Source: UBA1876 sp003446665
GTDB taxonomy: Bacteria; Synergistota; Synergistia; Synergistales; Thermovirgaceae
Length of the DNA: 64,000 bases
Direction of reading: 5' to 3'
NCBI GenBank assembly: GCA_040616305.1
Contig: CP159918.1
Coordinates: forward strand, 1,364,001 to 1,428,000
Of this stretch, positions 1 through 8,782 are shown in pieces (the first letter of the stretch is position 1; the number at the start of each line of letters is the position of its first letter). The translations under genes and the position numbers were made by a program. The notes beneath the pieces are model-generated. The model did no database searches. It worked only from the letters and a program-made list of their open reading frames with translations, and was not told the DNA's origin.

Positions 1-789
1 CCCCTGCAGGTAAAACAAAATCATCACCAGGATACGCAAATTAAGACCGATCCTGGGAATCACCGGTGGAACATTTTCTATGTAAGCCGCCATAGACAAA
101 AGAACCGCAACCAGTAGCGCCCAAAAAAGATTTCTGGGAAAACGCCAATATGAAAGGGCAGGAACGGGGGGGAGAACACCCCTCCCTATCCTTTTAAGCA
201 CGGAACGGCTGACAACGTAGCTTAAAAAACAATCCAGAGCGGAAGCCATTATCAAAAGCGCCGGGAAAACGTAGGGCAGCAGGCTCAAGGTGGACCTGAT
301 CTGTTTTTCCGCGGTTGCCAGAGTCTCCGGTGACATGCCCATACGTTGGTAAACTGCGAGGACACTGTCTATTACGGAGCCTACTTCTTCCGGACCAAGC
401 CCCATAGGGTTGACCCCGGTTATTTTGGCCACCAGCACCATGAGAAGGAGTTTCCCGGCCAGTGAGACCAGAACCCCCCAAAGTAGGATCTCTACCGAGG
501 AATTCAACCGCTTGGCCAGTATCCCAAGTCCCACGCCCAGAATTCCAAATCCAAGAAGAAAGAAGAGTCCTCCCGTGACTCCGGTAAAGGCACTTACCAA
601 AATGGAAGCCACGAAAACTCCCAGAACAGATCTGGCCATGCTGTGCCGCAGTCCCAAAACGACCAGCGGAGCGGGACAAACCAGGGAAAATATCATTCCA
701 ACAACAGGCAGTACATAACCTGCGAGAAAAAGTACCACAGCAAGAGCCATCAGAAGGGACGATTCAACCATTTCCCTGGTTTTATTCAT
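1..789 (-). CDS. YybS-like DUF2232 membrane protein (3' end outside window)
   Basis: The reading frame opens at ATG 789 behind GGAAGGGGGAAGAAA and stays open for 263 codons to the window edge, so the C-terminus is missing. The product is strongly hydrophobic, with several membrane segments; the first starts near residue 11. A short soluble stretch (about residues 125-165) separates two membrane blocks. It sits directly downstream of rpsF-ssb-rpsR, the usual place of the DUF2232/YybS gene in Gram-positive-type ribosomal operons, and the composition fits that family. The biochemical role of the family is not established. The identification rests on position plus hydrophobicity, not on a catalytic motif. 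Confidence 0.7.
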   Translation of the reverse strand, partial: MNKTREMVESSLLMALAVVLFLAGYVLPVVGMIFSLVCPAPLVVLGLRHSMARSVLGVFVASILVSAFTGVTGGLFFLLGFGILGVGLGILAKRLNSSVEILLWGVLVSLAGKLLLMVLVAKITGVNPMGLGPEEVGSVIDSVLAVYQRMGMSPETLATAEKQIRSTLSLLPYVFPALLIMASALDCFLSYVVSRSVLKRIGRGVLPPVPALSYWRFPRNLFWALLVAVLLSMAAYIENVPPVIPRIGLNLRILVMILFYLQG

Positions 790-901
790 TTTCTTCCCCC
801 TTCCATAGTCAGCCCAATCACAAAGCCAAACTACCAATAAAGGGGAGAAGCCGCGGCCCCTCCCCCTCCAAGGAGTTTTTAAAAACTTTGATGCCGTAAA
901 C

Positions 902-1141
902 CTATTCGACGGTGTACGGCAACAGGGCCATGAAGCGGGCTCTTTTAATGGCCCGTGTCAGCTGCCTCTGGTGCTTCGCACAACTGCCTGTAACACGACG
1001 TGGTACTATCTTGCCGCGTTCGCTCAGGTATTTTCTGAGCTTATCCGTTTCCTTATAATCGACTTTGTCCACCTTGTCGATACAGAAGAAGCAGACCTTG
1101 GGCCTTCTTCTCCTCTTGGTTTTTCCTCTCGGAAAGGCCAT
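902..1141 (-). CDS. rpsR: 30S ribosomal protein S18
   Basis: A 79-residue basic protein with the S18 core: a CFFC cysteine pair near residue 18, the YKETDKLRKYLSERGKI segment, and the C-terminal RxLTRAIKRARFMALLPY signature. The length is normal for S18, which binds S6 in the platform of the small subunit. Start ATG at 1141 follows a strong AAGGAGG. It is the third gene of rpsF-ssb-rpsR, 36 bp after ssb. The CFFC pair suggests the zinc-type (C+) form of S18. Confidence 0.97.
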   Translation of the reverse strand: MAFPRGKTKRRRRPKVCFFCIDKVDKVDYKETDKLRKYLSERGKIVPRRVTGSCAKHQRQLTRAIKRARFMALLPYTVE

Positions 1142-1177
1142 GACAATCCTCCTTTTGCCTTAAAAGGGGAAGCGCTT

Positions 1178-1678
1178 CTAAAAAGGGATGTCCACTTCGT
1201 CGTCTTCTCCCTTTTCGGAATCCACTTCCGAAAAATCCATGGGGAAGTCGTCGTCAAAACCCTTTTCCCTAAGACTTCCTACCCGTTCTTTTCTGGTAGT
1301 GCCGGAATCGGCTTCCTGACCTCGGTAGCCTCCGTCGTTATCGCGTCTGCTGCCGACGAAATTGACTTGCTGTGCAACTACTTCGGTCACCCACCTGCGT
1401 TCGCCGCTTGAGGTTTCGTAGTTTCTTACCTGCATTCGTCCTTCAACCAAAACGGCGCTGCCCTTGCGCAGATAACGTTCACAGTTTTCGGCCTGATTCC
1501 CGAAAACTACTACGGGAATGAAATCGACCTGCTCCTGCACTTCGCCGTCGCGATTTTTGCTTATGCGGTTTACCGCTACGGTTATTTTTGCGATGGCCTG
1601 GTTGGATGTAGTGTATCGGACTTCCGGATCCCTGGCCAGGTTGCCCATGAGAATAACCTTGTTGAAACCTCGTGCCAA
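1178..1678 (-). CDS. ssb: Single-stranded DNA-binding protein
   Basis: A 166-residue SSB. The N-terminal OB fold runs from the GFNKVILMGNLARDPEVRY motif to about residue 110. A charged, flexible linker follows, then the acidic tip ending DEVDIPF, which recruits replication and repair partners. The start is set at TTG 1678 (M-A-R-G-F-N) because GGGAG lies 8-9 bases upstream. A GTG three codons earlier overlaps that ribosome-binding site and is unlikely. The gene lies between rpsF and rpsR, the standard arrangement, 12 bp after rpsF. Expression probably follows the S6/S18 operon. Confidence 0.96.
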   Translation of the reverse strand: MARGFNKVILMGNLARDPEVRYTTSNQAIAKITVAVNRISKNRDGEVQEQVDFIPVVVFGNQAENCERYLRKGSAVLVEGRMQVRNYETSSGERRWVTEVVAQQVNFVGSRRDNDGGYRGQEADSGTTRKERVGSLREKGFDDDFPMDFSEVDSEKGEDDEVDIPF

Positions 1679-1690
1679 CGAAATCACTCC

Positions 1691-1975
1691 CTAGCTTTCA
1701 TCACGTAGGGTAACAAGATGACGCATAACCTGCTGTTTCAACCGCAGAATCCTTTCGACCTCGGATACTTTTTCAGGTTCGATCTTGAAAGCCATTACCG
1801 AATAGTGGCCTTCCATTCGCTTCTGGATAGGGTATGCAAGGCGCCGCTTACCCCATACTTCGGCTTTTTCGATCTCACCCCCGAGGTTCCGCACGACCTC
1901 CTGTATCTCATCGACAAGTGCCTTGTGGTCTTCAAGCTCAGGTTCGAGGATTACCATCAATTCGTAGGGTCGCAC
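1691..1975 (-). CDS. rpsF: 30S ribosomal protein S6
   Basis: S6 binds S18 and 16S rRNA in the 30S platform. The frame can be extended upstream to 2017, but the family starts at VRPYELMVILEPEL. A GTG at 1975 with GGAGGAGGTG five bases upstream gives a normal 94-residue S6, so that start is used. The conserved segment WGKRRLAYPIQKRMEGHYSVMAF is present. It is the first gene of the rpsF-ssb-rpsR operon, behind a promoter at 2047-2075 and a leader hairpin at 2004-2027. Confidence 0.96.
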   Translation of the reverse strand: MRPYELMVILEPELEDHKALVDEIQEVVRNLGGEIEKAEVWGKRRLAYPIQKRMEGHYSVMAFKIEPEKVSEVERILRLKQQVMRHLVTLRDES

Positions 1976-2003
1976 GTTTTCACCTCCTCCCTTTGGACTT
2001 TTG

Positions 2004-2027
2004 GTCCCTCTCGACATAAAGAGGGAC
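2004..2027 (-). promoter_or_regulatory. Leader hairpin in front of rpsF
   Basis: On the minus strand GTCCCTCT and AGAGGGAC form a perfect 8-bp stem around an 8-base loop. It lies between the predicted transcription start (about 2040) and the rpsF ribosome-binding site. In many bacteria the S6:S18 complex regulates this operon by binding the rpsF leader. The CCG bulge that marks the known S6:S18 motif was not recognised here, so the function is inferred from position only. Confidence 0.45.
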
Positions 2028-2046
2028 AGGGGACAAACGAATGAGA

Positions 2047-2075
2047 ATTATACGCTACTGCTTCTCCGGAGGCAA
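2047..2075 (-). promoter_or_regulatory. Promoter of rpsF-ssb-rpsR
   Basis: On the minus strand TTGCCT (2070-2075) is followed after exactly 17 bases by TATAAT (2047-2052). This is a near-consensus sigma-70 promoter, lying inside and just beyond the end of the ftsB-like gene. It would start a leader of about 65 bases ahead of the rpsF GTG. Confidence 0.75.
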
Positions 2076-2360
2076 GTCGTCTCCCGAAACGATTTCGATC
2101 CGAAAGATTTGCTCGCCCGGATAAGTCAGGTTGAACTGTTCTCTTGCCAATCTGGCAATCCCTTCCGGCGTTTTGTAAAACCGGATCTTGTCTTCCATTT
2201 CCTGCATCTTTCTGCTCATTCTCACCAGGCGGTCCATGCGCTCATCCACCAGAACGGAGAGTTCCCGAATCTTGTTGATCTCCACTATATAGGCAGTTCC
2301 GATTATCGCCAGTATGCAAAAAACCGCTGCAAGAAGAAAAACCCAGCGCAACCGGATCAT
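2055..2360 (-). CDS. FtsB/DivIC-like septum formation initiator
   Basis: A 101-residue bitopic protein: short N-terminus, one membrane segment (about residues 5-25), then a coiled coil (about 28-62) and the YKTPEGIARLAREQFNLTYPGE box typical of FtsB/DivIC. Family members join FtsL and FtsQ/DivIB to activate septal peptidoglycan synthesis. The start codon lies only 7 bp beyond the argS stop, so it should be cotranscribed with argS. Small size and general architecture make FtsB versus DivIC assignment uncertain. Confidence 0.8.
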   Translation of the reverse strand: MIRLRWVFLLAAVFCILAIIGTAYIVEINKIRELSVLVDERMDRLVRMSRKMQEMEDKIRFYKTPEGIARLAREQFNLTYPGEQIFRIEIVSGDDLPPEKQ

Positions 2361-2367
2361 TTCACTT

Positions 2368-4050
2368 TTACATCCTTTCGGGTGCCGTTATCCCGAGAAG
2401 GTCCAGAGCCTTGGCAAGCACCACTTTGGTAGCTTTGGTGAGGCACAAACGTGCTGCTTCAAGATCTTCATTTACGCCCAGGACCCTGTGGGCATTGTAA
2501 AAACTGTGGAAAGCCCCGGCAAGTTCGTAAGCGAAAAAGGTTATCCTGTGAGGTGCGAATTCTTCCGCCGCTTTTTTTACCTCGTCAGGAAAGGAAGCTA
2601 TTTGCCTGATAAGCGCCGTCTCCTCAGGTTCCTTGAGAAGGGTCACATCGACTTCGGATGGATCCCTGGAAAGAGGGGCTCCCCTCGATTCCGCTTCCCT
2701 GAAGATGCTATTTATCCTGGCATGGGCGTACTGCACGTAATAAACAGGATTTTCAGTGGATGTACTCTTCGCCAGGTCAAGATCAAAATCCAGATGACTG
2801 TCCGAGCGTCTCATGGCAAAAAAGTACCTTGTCGCGTCGACCCCGACTTCCTCTATAACTTCGCGGAGGGTGACGAATTCACCTGAACGCGTGGACATGG
2901 CTACCTGTTCGCCGCCCCTGAGCAGGTTGACAAACTGTATGAGAAGCACTTCAAGATCCTCCGGCTTTCTGCCCAGAGCCTGGACGGCAGCCTTCATCCT
3001 GGGGATATAACCATGGTGGTCTGCGCCCCAAACATCGATTACAAGATCGAATCCCCTGTCATACTTGTTTTTATGATAAACCACGTCGGACATGAAATAA
3101 GTGGGAACGCCATTGCTGCGCACGAGCACTCTGTCCTTGTCATCTGAAAAGGCGGTAGACCTGAACCATATCGCTCCGTCGGCGTCGTAGGCGTAACCGT
3201 TCTCTTTTAAAGTGGCGATGGTTCTTTCAACTGCTTCGCCCTCATACAGGGATTTTTCAGAGAACCAGACGTCGAACACTACCCCGAACCGGGAAAGGTC
3301 TTCCTTGATGCCTTCCAAGATATCAGACATTGCATAATCCTTGAAAAAAGGCAGGCTCTTTTCGGGATCTGCATCCAGGAACCTCTCCCCTTCGGCCTCG
3401 CGTATTTTATCTGCGATTTCGTATATATAAGCGCCCTTGTATCCGTCCTCGGGGAAAGTGACCAGCTCCGGCTTACCGCAAATCTCGAAATACCGGGCCT
3501 GAACGGACTTTCCCAGAAGTTCCATCTGCAGTCCGGCATCATTTATATAGTATTCTCTTTCTACTTCCCAACCAGCGTAGGAAAGGATGTTCGCACATAT
3601 ATCACCTACGGCCGCACCCCTACCGTGTCCTACGTGCAAAGGCCCGGTGGGGTTGGCACTCACAAATTCCACCTGTACTTTTCTTCCTTTTCCTACATCA
3701 ACGCGACCAAAGTCCTCCTGCTTTTCTATGACGTTTGAAAGCAGATCCGATATCCATTTGTCTGAGAGGACGAAGTTTATGAATCCCGGCCCTGCCACCT
3801 TGATTTCTTTCAGATATTCGCTATGTTCGAGACGTCTGACAATGTCCTCGGCCAGGATCCTGGGCTTTTCACCAAGGAATTTGGCCCACTGCAAGGCAAC
3901 ATTCGTAGCCCAGTCGCCGTGATCCTCTCGCCTGGGCCTTTCTATTTCCACAATCGGTTCCTCTTCGAGCGTTTTCCCCCGTTCCTCGGCGATCTCCAGT
4001 AAAGCCTCAGTCAGAAGGTTCCTCAGGATTTCTGAAACATCTTTTTTCAT
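2368..4050 (-). CDS. argS: Arginyl-tRNA synthetase
   Basis: A 560-residue class I synthetase that charges tRNA-Arg. It has the N-terminal Arg-tRNA synthetase domain (about 1-90), the VEFVSANPTGPLHVGHGRGA segment with the HIGH-type motif HVGHG, and a C-terminal DALR-type anticodon-binding domain ending AKALDLLGITAPERM. As in many ArgRS enzymes the KMSKS signature is degenerate (AMSTRSGEFVTL). Length and motif order are normal. It lies 24 bp after the secreted 621-residue protein and 7 bp before the ftsB-like gene. Confidence 0.97.
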   Translation of the reverse strand: MKKDVSEILRNLLTEALLEIAEERGKTLEEEPIVEIERPRREDHGDWATNVALQWAKFLGEKPRILAEDIVRRLEHSEYLKEIKVAGPGFINFVLSDKWISDLLSNVIEKQEDFGRVDVGKGRKVQVEFVSANPTGPLHVGHGRGAAVGDICANILSYAGWEVEREYYINDAGLQMELLGKSVQARYFEICGKPELVTFPEDGYKGAYIYEIADKIREAEGERFLDADPEKSLPFFKDYAMSDILEGIKEDLSRFGVVFDVWFSEKSLYEGEAVERTIATLKENGYAYDADGAIWFRSTAFSDDKDRVLVRSNGVPTYFMSDVVYHKNKYDRGFDLVIDVWGADHHGYIPRMKAAVQALGRKPEDLEVLLIQFVNLLRGGEQVAMSTRSGEFVTLREVIEEVGVDATRYFFAMRRSDSHLDFDLDLAKSTSTENPVYYVQYAHARINSIFREAESRGAPLSRDPSEVDVTLLKEPEETALIRQIASFPDEVKKAAEEFAPHRITFFAYELAGAFHSFYNAHRVLGVNEDLEAARLCLTKATKVVLAKALDLLGITAPERM

Positions 4051-4074
4051 CGCTGCATCAACCCCATTTCAGGT

Positions 4075-5940
4075 TCAATGTGTTTTTCTAAGAGGAATGG
4101 TCATATCCGCCCAGGCCAGGTTTCTCCTGATCACAGACTGTAAATTTCTGAAGCCTTCTCCATCAGTTGCTGAGGAAGAAAGCACTACTTTATACCCTCC
4201 CTCTACGTTTCTCTTTCTTTTGTTGTATTTCATCTCTTCCGTTAATGATATGCCTGTAAAGCCATATGGACGCGTTGCGGGAAGGGCGACGGCATCGAAC
4301 CCATAGGGCAATCTCAGGATTACCTGCTGTTCGAAGACGAAAGGAAACCTCAAAGACAGACCGGCCTTTCCATTTTCCGAAAGCACATCAGACTGCCAGG
4401 GCAAAATCGCCACGGGCCAGCGCACGAGAATATCACCGGCGGAAATGATGCCCATCGAGGCACGGAAAGAAATATCGAGGTCAAAGCCGTTGTTTGTTGT
4501 CTTAACCTGGGCTTTTTGCCAGCTGATGTCGGGCATGTTGGGAAACTTTATATCACCGAGAAATCCGAAGTCGTTTTGCTGCGTAGGTACTCGACCAACA
4601 GGAAACATCTCAAGCCATCCTCCCCTGGCCCTTATCCTGAGGTCACCCAAGGCTATTCCGTTTTCGTCAAGCTCAATGTTCCACCTCAGCGTAAGCCTGT
4701 GGTCACCGGCTTCCCCGGCAGGTATAACCCGCTCAACCACGCTGTTTTGATCCTTACCGTACAAGGTTTTACCCCAAAGGGAAGGGTCCAGCGTCCCAGG
4801 CGGGGTACTTTGGCCCACTTTATAGTAAAACCCCTTTCCCACAGGTGGGTCGAGAAAAAGCACGGGGCGCGCCCAGAGTTTTTTCGTGCCGGGTACCATT
4901 TTGCTTAACCCTGCTGCTGGTTCCCACAAAACTTCAACTTTCCACCCGGCCTTTTCCAGCCAGCTTTTCAACAAAAAGCACGCTTCTCGGACAGACCAGG
5001 GGCCTTCATCGGGAATATCGCCTGCCGAACGCACGTAATCAGTCGGAAGTATCTTTGAAACAAACTCATTTTCGCTGAAAAACCTAAGAACAGATTCACC
5101 GGTACCAGTGGAAGGTCCCCCGGCAAGCAGACGTTCGACTTCTTTCGGAACCGGCGTTTCTGAAGGTACCGGCATCTCCGCCATGGCTTCTTCAAAAGCC
5201 GTCCTGAGTCCTTCCCTAAGGCTGAAGACAAGGACTTTCGAAGGTTCCGATAAAAGCCCTAGAGTTTTAGCGGGCCGAGTATCAAGGATCATCCAGGTGT
5301 AGGTGTCGGTAGGTCCGGTTTTTTGCAGCGTCGGTTCCAGACCGCCGCCATGTGAAATAAGCCGTGTGCCGCCGGGCACCTCTACGGAGATTCTTTGTTC
5401 CCAAATCGGAAGCTCCATTGCAAGCTCTATCTTGTCTTCCATGTTCATATTCGTGGGTAAGACAGTTCGATAACCGATCACAAGTAAACGACCCCCAAGA
5501 TTGTTCGGAATCCGTATCTCGGTCGTTTTCCCATTCTCCAGGAGAGATTCGCGGGGTTTGATGGAAAGCATCGGAGCTGTTGTCCTCGGGTCGTAAAGTT
5601 GAGCCTCGATTATTTCACAGTATCCACCGGGTGGGGCCACTAGTAAAATAGAGGGCCATGTTTTCGAGAGTCCATGGATCTCCTCAAGAACCAGGTAGGT
5701 AGTCTTCTCCATGGAACCGTCCGCCAGCAAATTGTATTTTATGTCGCGCAAAAGGACTATCCCGTTTGCAGTACCATACATTTCTACCGAAGGGGCTTCC
5801 CTCAAAACCTCCGGAAGGACGCTTTCAACGTCAAGCGCCACGGCCTTTCCAGTCATGAGGAAGAAAGAAACGCACAGGGCCGCCGCTAACAGCACTATAC
5901 CTACTGTATTCGCTCTTGCTCGACTCTTCACTCCTGTCAT
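4075..5940 (-). CDS. Exported DUF3857/transglutaminase-like protein
   Basis: A large exported protein of about 621 residues. A signal peptide is visible (VGIVLLAAALCVSFFLMTG, then cleavage near AVA-LD). The N-terminal half resembles DUF3857 beta-domains (DGSMEKTTYLVLEEIHG). The middle (EACFLLKSWLEKAGWKVEVL) looks like a degenerate transglutaminase-like core with one cysteine kept and no clear His-Asp partner. The frame is open to a TTG overlapping the secA stop. ATG 5940 is preferred because AGGAAGG lies four bases upstream; ATG 5943 is an alternative. It lies directly downstream of secA and before argS. Function unknown. Confidence 0.6.
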   Translation of the reverse strand: MTGVKSRARANTVGIVLLAAALCVSFFLMTGKAVALDVESVLPEVLREAPSVEMYGTANGIVLLRDIKYNLLADGSMEKTTYLVLEEIHGLSKTWPSILLVAPPGGYCEIIEAQLYDPRTTAPMLSIKPRESLLENGKTTEIRIPNNLGGRLLVIGYRTVLPTNMNMEDKIELAMELPIWEQRISVEVPGGTRLISHGGGLEPTLQKTGPTDTYTWMILDTRPAKTLGLLSEPSKVLVFSLREGLRTAFEEAMAEMPVPSETPVPKEVERLLAGGPSTGTGESVLRFFSENEFVSKILPTDYVRSAGDIPDEGPWSVREACFLLKSWLEKAGWKVEVLWEPAAGLSKMVPGTKKLWARPVLFLDPPVGKGFYYKVGQSTPPGTLDPSLWGKTLYGKDQNSVVERVIPAGEAGDHRLTLRWNIELDENGIALGDLRIRARGGWLEMFPVGRVPTQQNDFGFLGDIKFPNMPDISWQKAQVKTTNNGFDLDISFRASMGIISAGDILVRWPVAILPWQSDVLSENGKAGLSLRFPFVFEQQVILRLPYGFDAVALPATRPYGFTGISLTEEMKYNKRKRNVEGGYKVVLSSSATDGEGFRNLQSVIRRNLAWADMTIPLRKTH

Positions 5941-5972
5941 CATTCCTTCCTGGTTTCCCTCAAATTCCCTGA

Positions 5973-8663
5973 TCAAGCGTTTTTACCGCAACAATGCTTG
6001 TATTTTTTCCCGCTTCCACACGGGCATGGATCGTTTCTTCCTGTTTTTCGGCCCTTGCGTACCGGTTGCCTTGTCTGGGGTCCATGCCCTCCGCCGGGGG
6101 AAGTCTTGTCTATTTGTCCAAGAGCCTTTCCGATGGGAACGGCCTCATGGTTCGACAAATCAAGTCCTTGTTCTTTCCGGCGAGGTTGGCTCTCTTCGAC
6201 AACGGAAACCCTGAAAAGATATTCAGCGACGGTCTTCCTGACCCTTTTCATCATATCCTGAAACAGATTGTATGACTCAAACTGGTATTCCAAAAGAGGA
6301 TCCTTCTGGCCGATCGCCCTGAGACCGATGCCGCGCCTGAGTTCATCCATCGCAAGAAGATGCTCTTTCCATGCGGCATCTAACACCCGAAGGATCACGA
6401 AACGTGCAAGGGCGTTCGCCGTTTCCCTGCCCATTGCCTCGATCTTTGTGTCCAACCTGTTTCTCAACTTCAAACGAAGAGAGGCCGCCGCCTCTTCCAG
6501 ATCCCCGGGGGTTTCCACACCTTCAAGGTGTTTTTCGTCTCCCGGCAAAAACGTGCTTTTTACGGCTACTTTCACAGCTTCGAGCTGCGGTTCACCATCT
6601 TCGGGGAAGCATTCTTCCAGGATACCCGCCAATGCATCGTCGACAATCTGCCTGGCGTAATCAAGAACGTCGGGCTCGGTCAGGATTTTCCTGCGCTCTT
6701 CGTATACAGCCTCCCTCTGTTGATTCATGACGTTGTCGTACAACAGAAGCTGTCGCCGTATATCAAAATGATACTGTTCCACCCTCTTTTGAGCCGATTC
6801 TATGGCGCGGCTCAAAAGACCGTGCTCTATAGATTCCCCTTCCTCCATGCCGAGTTTACCCATAAGCCCTTCGATTTTATCTGATCCGAAAAGACGCAAG
6901 AGGTCATCTTCAAGGGAAAGGTAAAACCGGCTGCACCCTGGATCGCCCTGGCGTCCGCTTCGTCCTCTGAGCTGGTTGTCGATCCGCCTCGACTCGTGTC
7001 GCTCCGTGCCTATGATCTTTAATCCCCCGAGTTTGACCACGCTTTCGTGTTCCTCTTCACAGGCCCGTTTTTTCTCTTCAACGACTTTCCGGAAATCTTC
7101 AGGTTTTTCTGCGGGATCTATTTTTTTACGCGCGCATTCTTCCTTTGCCAGAGATTCCGGATGCCCCCCCAGGACGATGTCAGTTCCGCGACCCGCCATA
7201 TTAGTCGCTACCGTGACTGCCTTCAATCTTCCGGCCTGGGCAACTATCTGGGCTTCTTTTTCATGATGCTTGGCATTCAAAACGTTGTGCGGTATTTTCC
7301 TGGCTTTCAGTATCTTGCTGAGGCGTTCAGAACTTTCTATGGACGTAGTGCCTATCAAAACTGGCTGACCACTATTGTAAGTTTCTTCGATCTCATCGGC
7401 CACTGCCGCATATTTTTCCCTTTTGGTCCGGTAAATTACATCCGGGAAATCCTCCCTGATCATTGGCTTGTGTGTAGGAATGACAATTACTTCAAGCCCG
7501 TAGATCTCCCTGAATTCTTCCTCCTCTGTCGCCGCAGTTCCCGTCATGCCCGCTACCTTGTCATACATCCTTACATAATTCTGAAGAGTAATCGTGGCGA
7601 GCGTCTGATTTTCCTTTCCGATTTGGACCTTCTCCTTAGCTTCTATAGCCTGGTGAAGGCCATCGGAATAACGTCTCCCAAACATCAGGCGCCCGGTAAA
7701 TTCATCTACTATTACTATTTCCCCATCCTTGATAACGTAGTGTACGTCTTTTTCGAAAAGATGATGCGCTTTGAGAGCCTGAACGATACGATGACCAAGT
7801 TCAGAGTGCTGGTACTCGGTAAATAGCTCCGGGATCCCGAGGATCTTTTCGCATTCTGCAATACCTTTTTCTGTCAAGGCCACGTTTCGTTCCTTTTCGT
7901 CCACTTCGAAATCGACATCTTTTTTAAGCCGACGCGCCACATCGTCAGCCCGTTTATAAACCTCTACGTTGTCTTCAGAAGGGCCCGAGATTATAAGAGG
8001 AGTCCGGGCTTCGTCGATAAGTATCGAATCGACTTCATCCAGTATTATGTAAGCGTGATCACGCTGTACCATCTGGGAAGCATCTAGAGCCATATTGTCA
8101 CGAAGGTAATCGAACCCGAATTCGGTATTCGTTCCATAGGTGACATCCGCCTCATATGCTCTTTTGCGTTCTTCCTGATCCATAAAGGCATAGATCACAC
8201 CCACGGAGAGGCCAAGGAACCTGTAGATAGGCCCCATCCATTCGGCGTCGCGCCGGGCAAGGTAATCGTTGACCGTTACAAGGTGCACTCCCCTGCCTGA
8301 CAAGGCGTTCAGCACGACGGCAAGAGTTGCGACAAGGGTTTTACCTTCCCCCGTTTTCATTTCCGCTATCTTTCCCTCATGCAGCGCGATCCCGCCCATA
8401 AGCTGTACGTCGAAATGGCGTAGTCCTGTTGTCCGCCTGGACACCTCGCGTACCGCTGCAAACACTTCCGGCAGCATGTCGTCAAGCTTCTCTCCTTCGG
8501 CTGCCCTTTCCCTGAAAAGTCTTCCAAGGGCTGAAAGTTCTTCGTCGGAATATTCCTGCATTTTGGGTTCGAGAACGTTAATCTCCTCGACGATCTTCTC
8601 GTACCGTCGAAGGGTGCGTTCGTTTTTGTCCAGTCCAAGTTTTTTCTTTATGCTTTCCAGCAT
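5973..8663 (-). CDS. secA: Preprotein translocase ATPase SecA
   Basis: A full-length 896-residue SecA, the motor that pushes preproteins through SecYEG. Visible are Walker A (KTGEGKT, about residue 100), Walker B (ILDEVDSILID), the helicase-like TNMAGRGTDIVLGG motif, and the C-terminal zinc-binding SEC-C tail CPCGSGKKYKHCCG used for SecB or membrane contacts. ATG 8663 (MLESIKKKLGL) is chosen because GAGGTGA stands five bases upstream. An ATG six codons earlier has no such site. A consensus promoter lies at 8715-8743. It is the first gene of a secA-DUF3857-argS-ftsB unit. Confidence 0.98.
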   Translation of the reverse strand: MLESIKKKLGLDKNERTLRRYEKIVEEINVLEPKMQEYSDEELSALGRLFRERAAEGEKLDDMLPEVFAAVREVSRRTTGLRHFDVQLMGGIALHEGKIAEMKTGEGKTLVATLAVVLNALSGRGVHLVTVNDYLARRDAEWMGPIYRFLGLSVGVIYAFMDQEERKRAYEADVTYGTNTEFGFDYLRDNMALDASQMVQRDHAYIILDEVDSILIDEARTPLIISGPSEDNVEVYKRADDVARRLKKDVDFEVDEKERNVALTEKGIAECEKILGIPELFTEYQHSELGHRIVQALKAHHLFEKDVHYVIKDGEIVIVDEFTGRLMFGRRYSDGLHQAIEAKEKVQIGKENQTLATITLQNYVRMYDKVAGMTGTAATEEEEFREIYGLEVIVIPTHKPMIREDFPDVIYRTKREKYAAVADEIEETYNSGQPVLIGTTSIESSERLSKILKARKIPHNVLNAKHHEKEAQIVAQAGRLKAVTVATNMAGRGTDIVLGGHPESLAKEECARKKIDPAEKPEDFRKVVEEKKRACEEEHESVVKLGGLKIIGTERHESRRIDNQLRGRSGRQGDPGCSRFYLSLEDDLLRLFGSDKIEGLMGKLGMEEGESIEHGLLSRAIESAQKRVEQYHFDIRRQLLLYDNVMNQQREAVYEERRKILTEPDVLDYARQIVDDALAGILEECFPEDGEPQLEAVKVAVKSTFLPGDEKHLEGVETPGDLEEAAASLRLKLRNRLDTKIEAMGRETANALARFVILRVLDAAWKEHLLAMDELRRGIGLRAIGQKDPLLEYQFESYNLFQDMMKRVRKTVAEYLFRVSVVEESQPRRKEQGLDLSNHEAVPIGKALGQIDKTSPGGGHGPQTRQPVRKGRKTGRNDPCPCGSGKKYKHCCGKNA

Positions 8664-8714
8664 TGATTTCACCTCTGTCAAGGATGGGAAAGGCTGAAAG
8701 GGTTTCGGTGTCCG

Positions 8715-8743
8715 ATTATATGACTGGCGGGCCGTAGAGTCAA
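8715..8743 (-). promoter_or_regulatory. secA promoter
   Basis: On the minus strand TTGACT (8738-8743) and TATAAT (8715-8720) are separated by exactly 17 bases. The -35 box begins within the T-run of the tnaA terminator. It is the only promoter-like element between tnaA and secA. Confidence 0.8.
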
Positions 8744-8772
8744 AAGCACGGAGCCCAGAAGGCTCCGTGCTT
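8741..8772 (-). terminator. Rho-independent terminator of tnaA
   Basis: A perfect 12-bp stem (8744-8755 with 8761-8772) and a 5-base loop lie just beyond the tnaA stop codon. On the minus strand the stem is followed by TTTTG. The T-run shares bases with the secA -35 box. Confidence 0.85.
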
Positions 8773-8782
8773 CGCTAAAAAA

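Noticed and set aside
874..887. 14-bp palindrome AGTTTTTAAAAACT downstream of rpsR
   Set aside because: AT-rich and short; no strong stem and no clear terminator.
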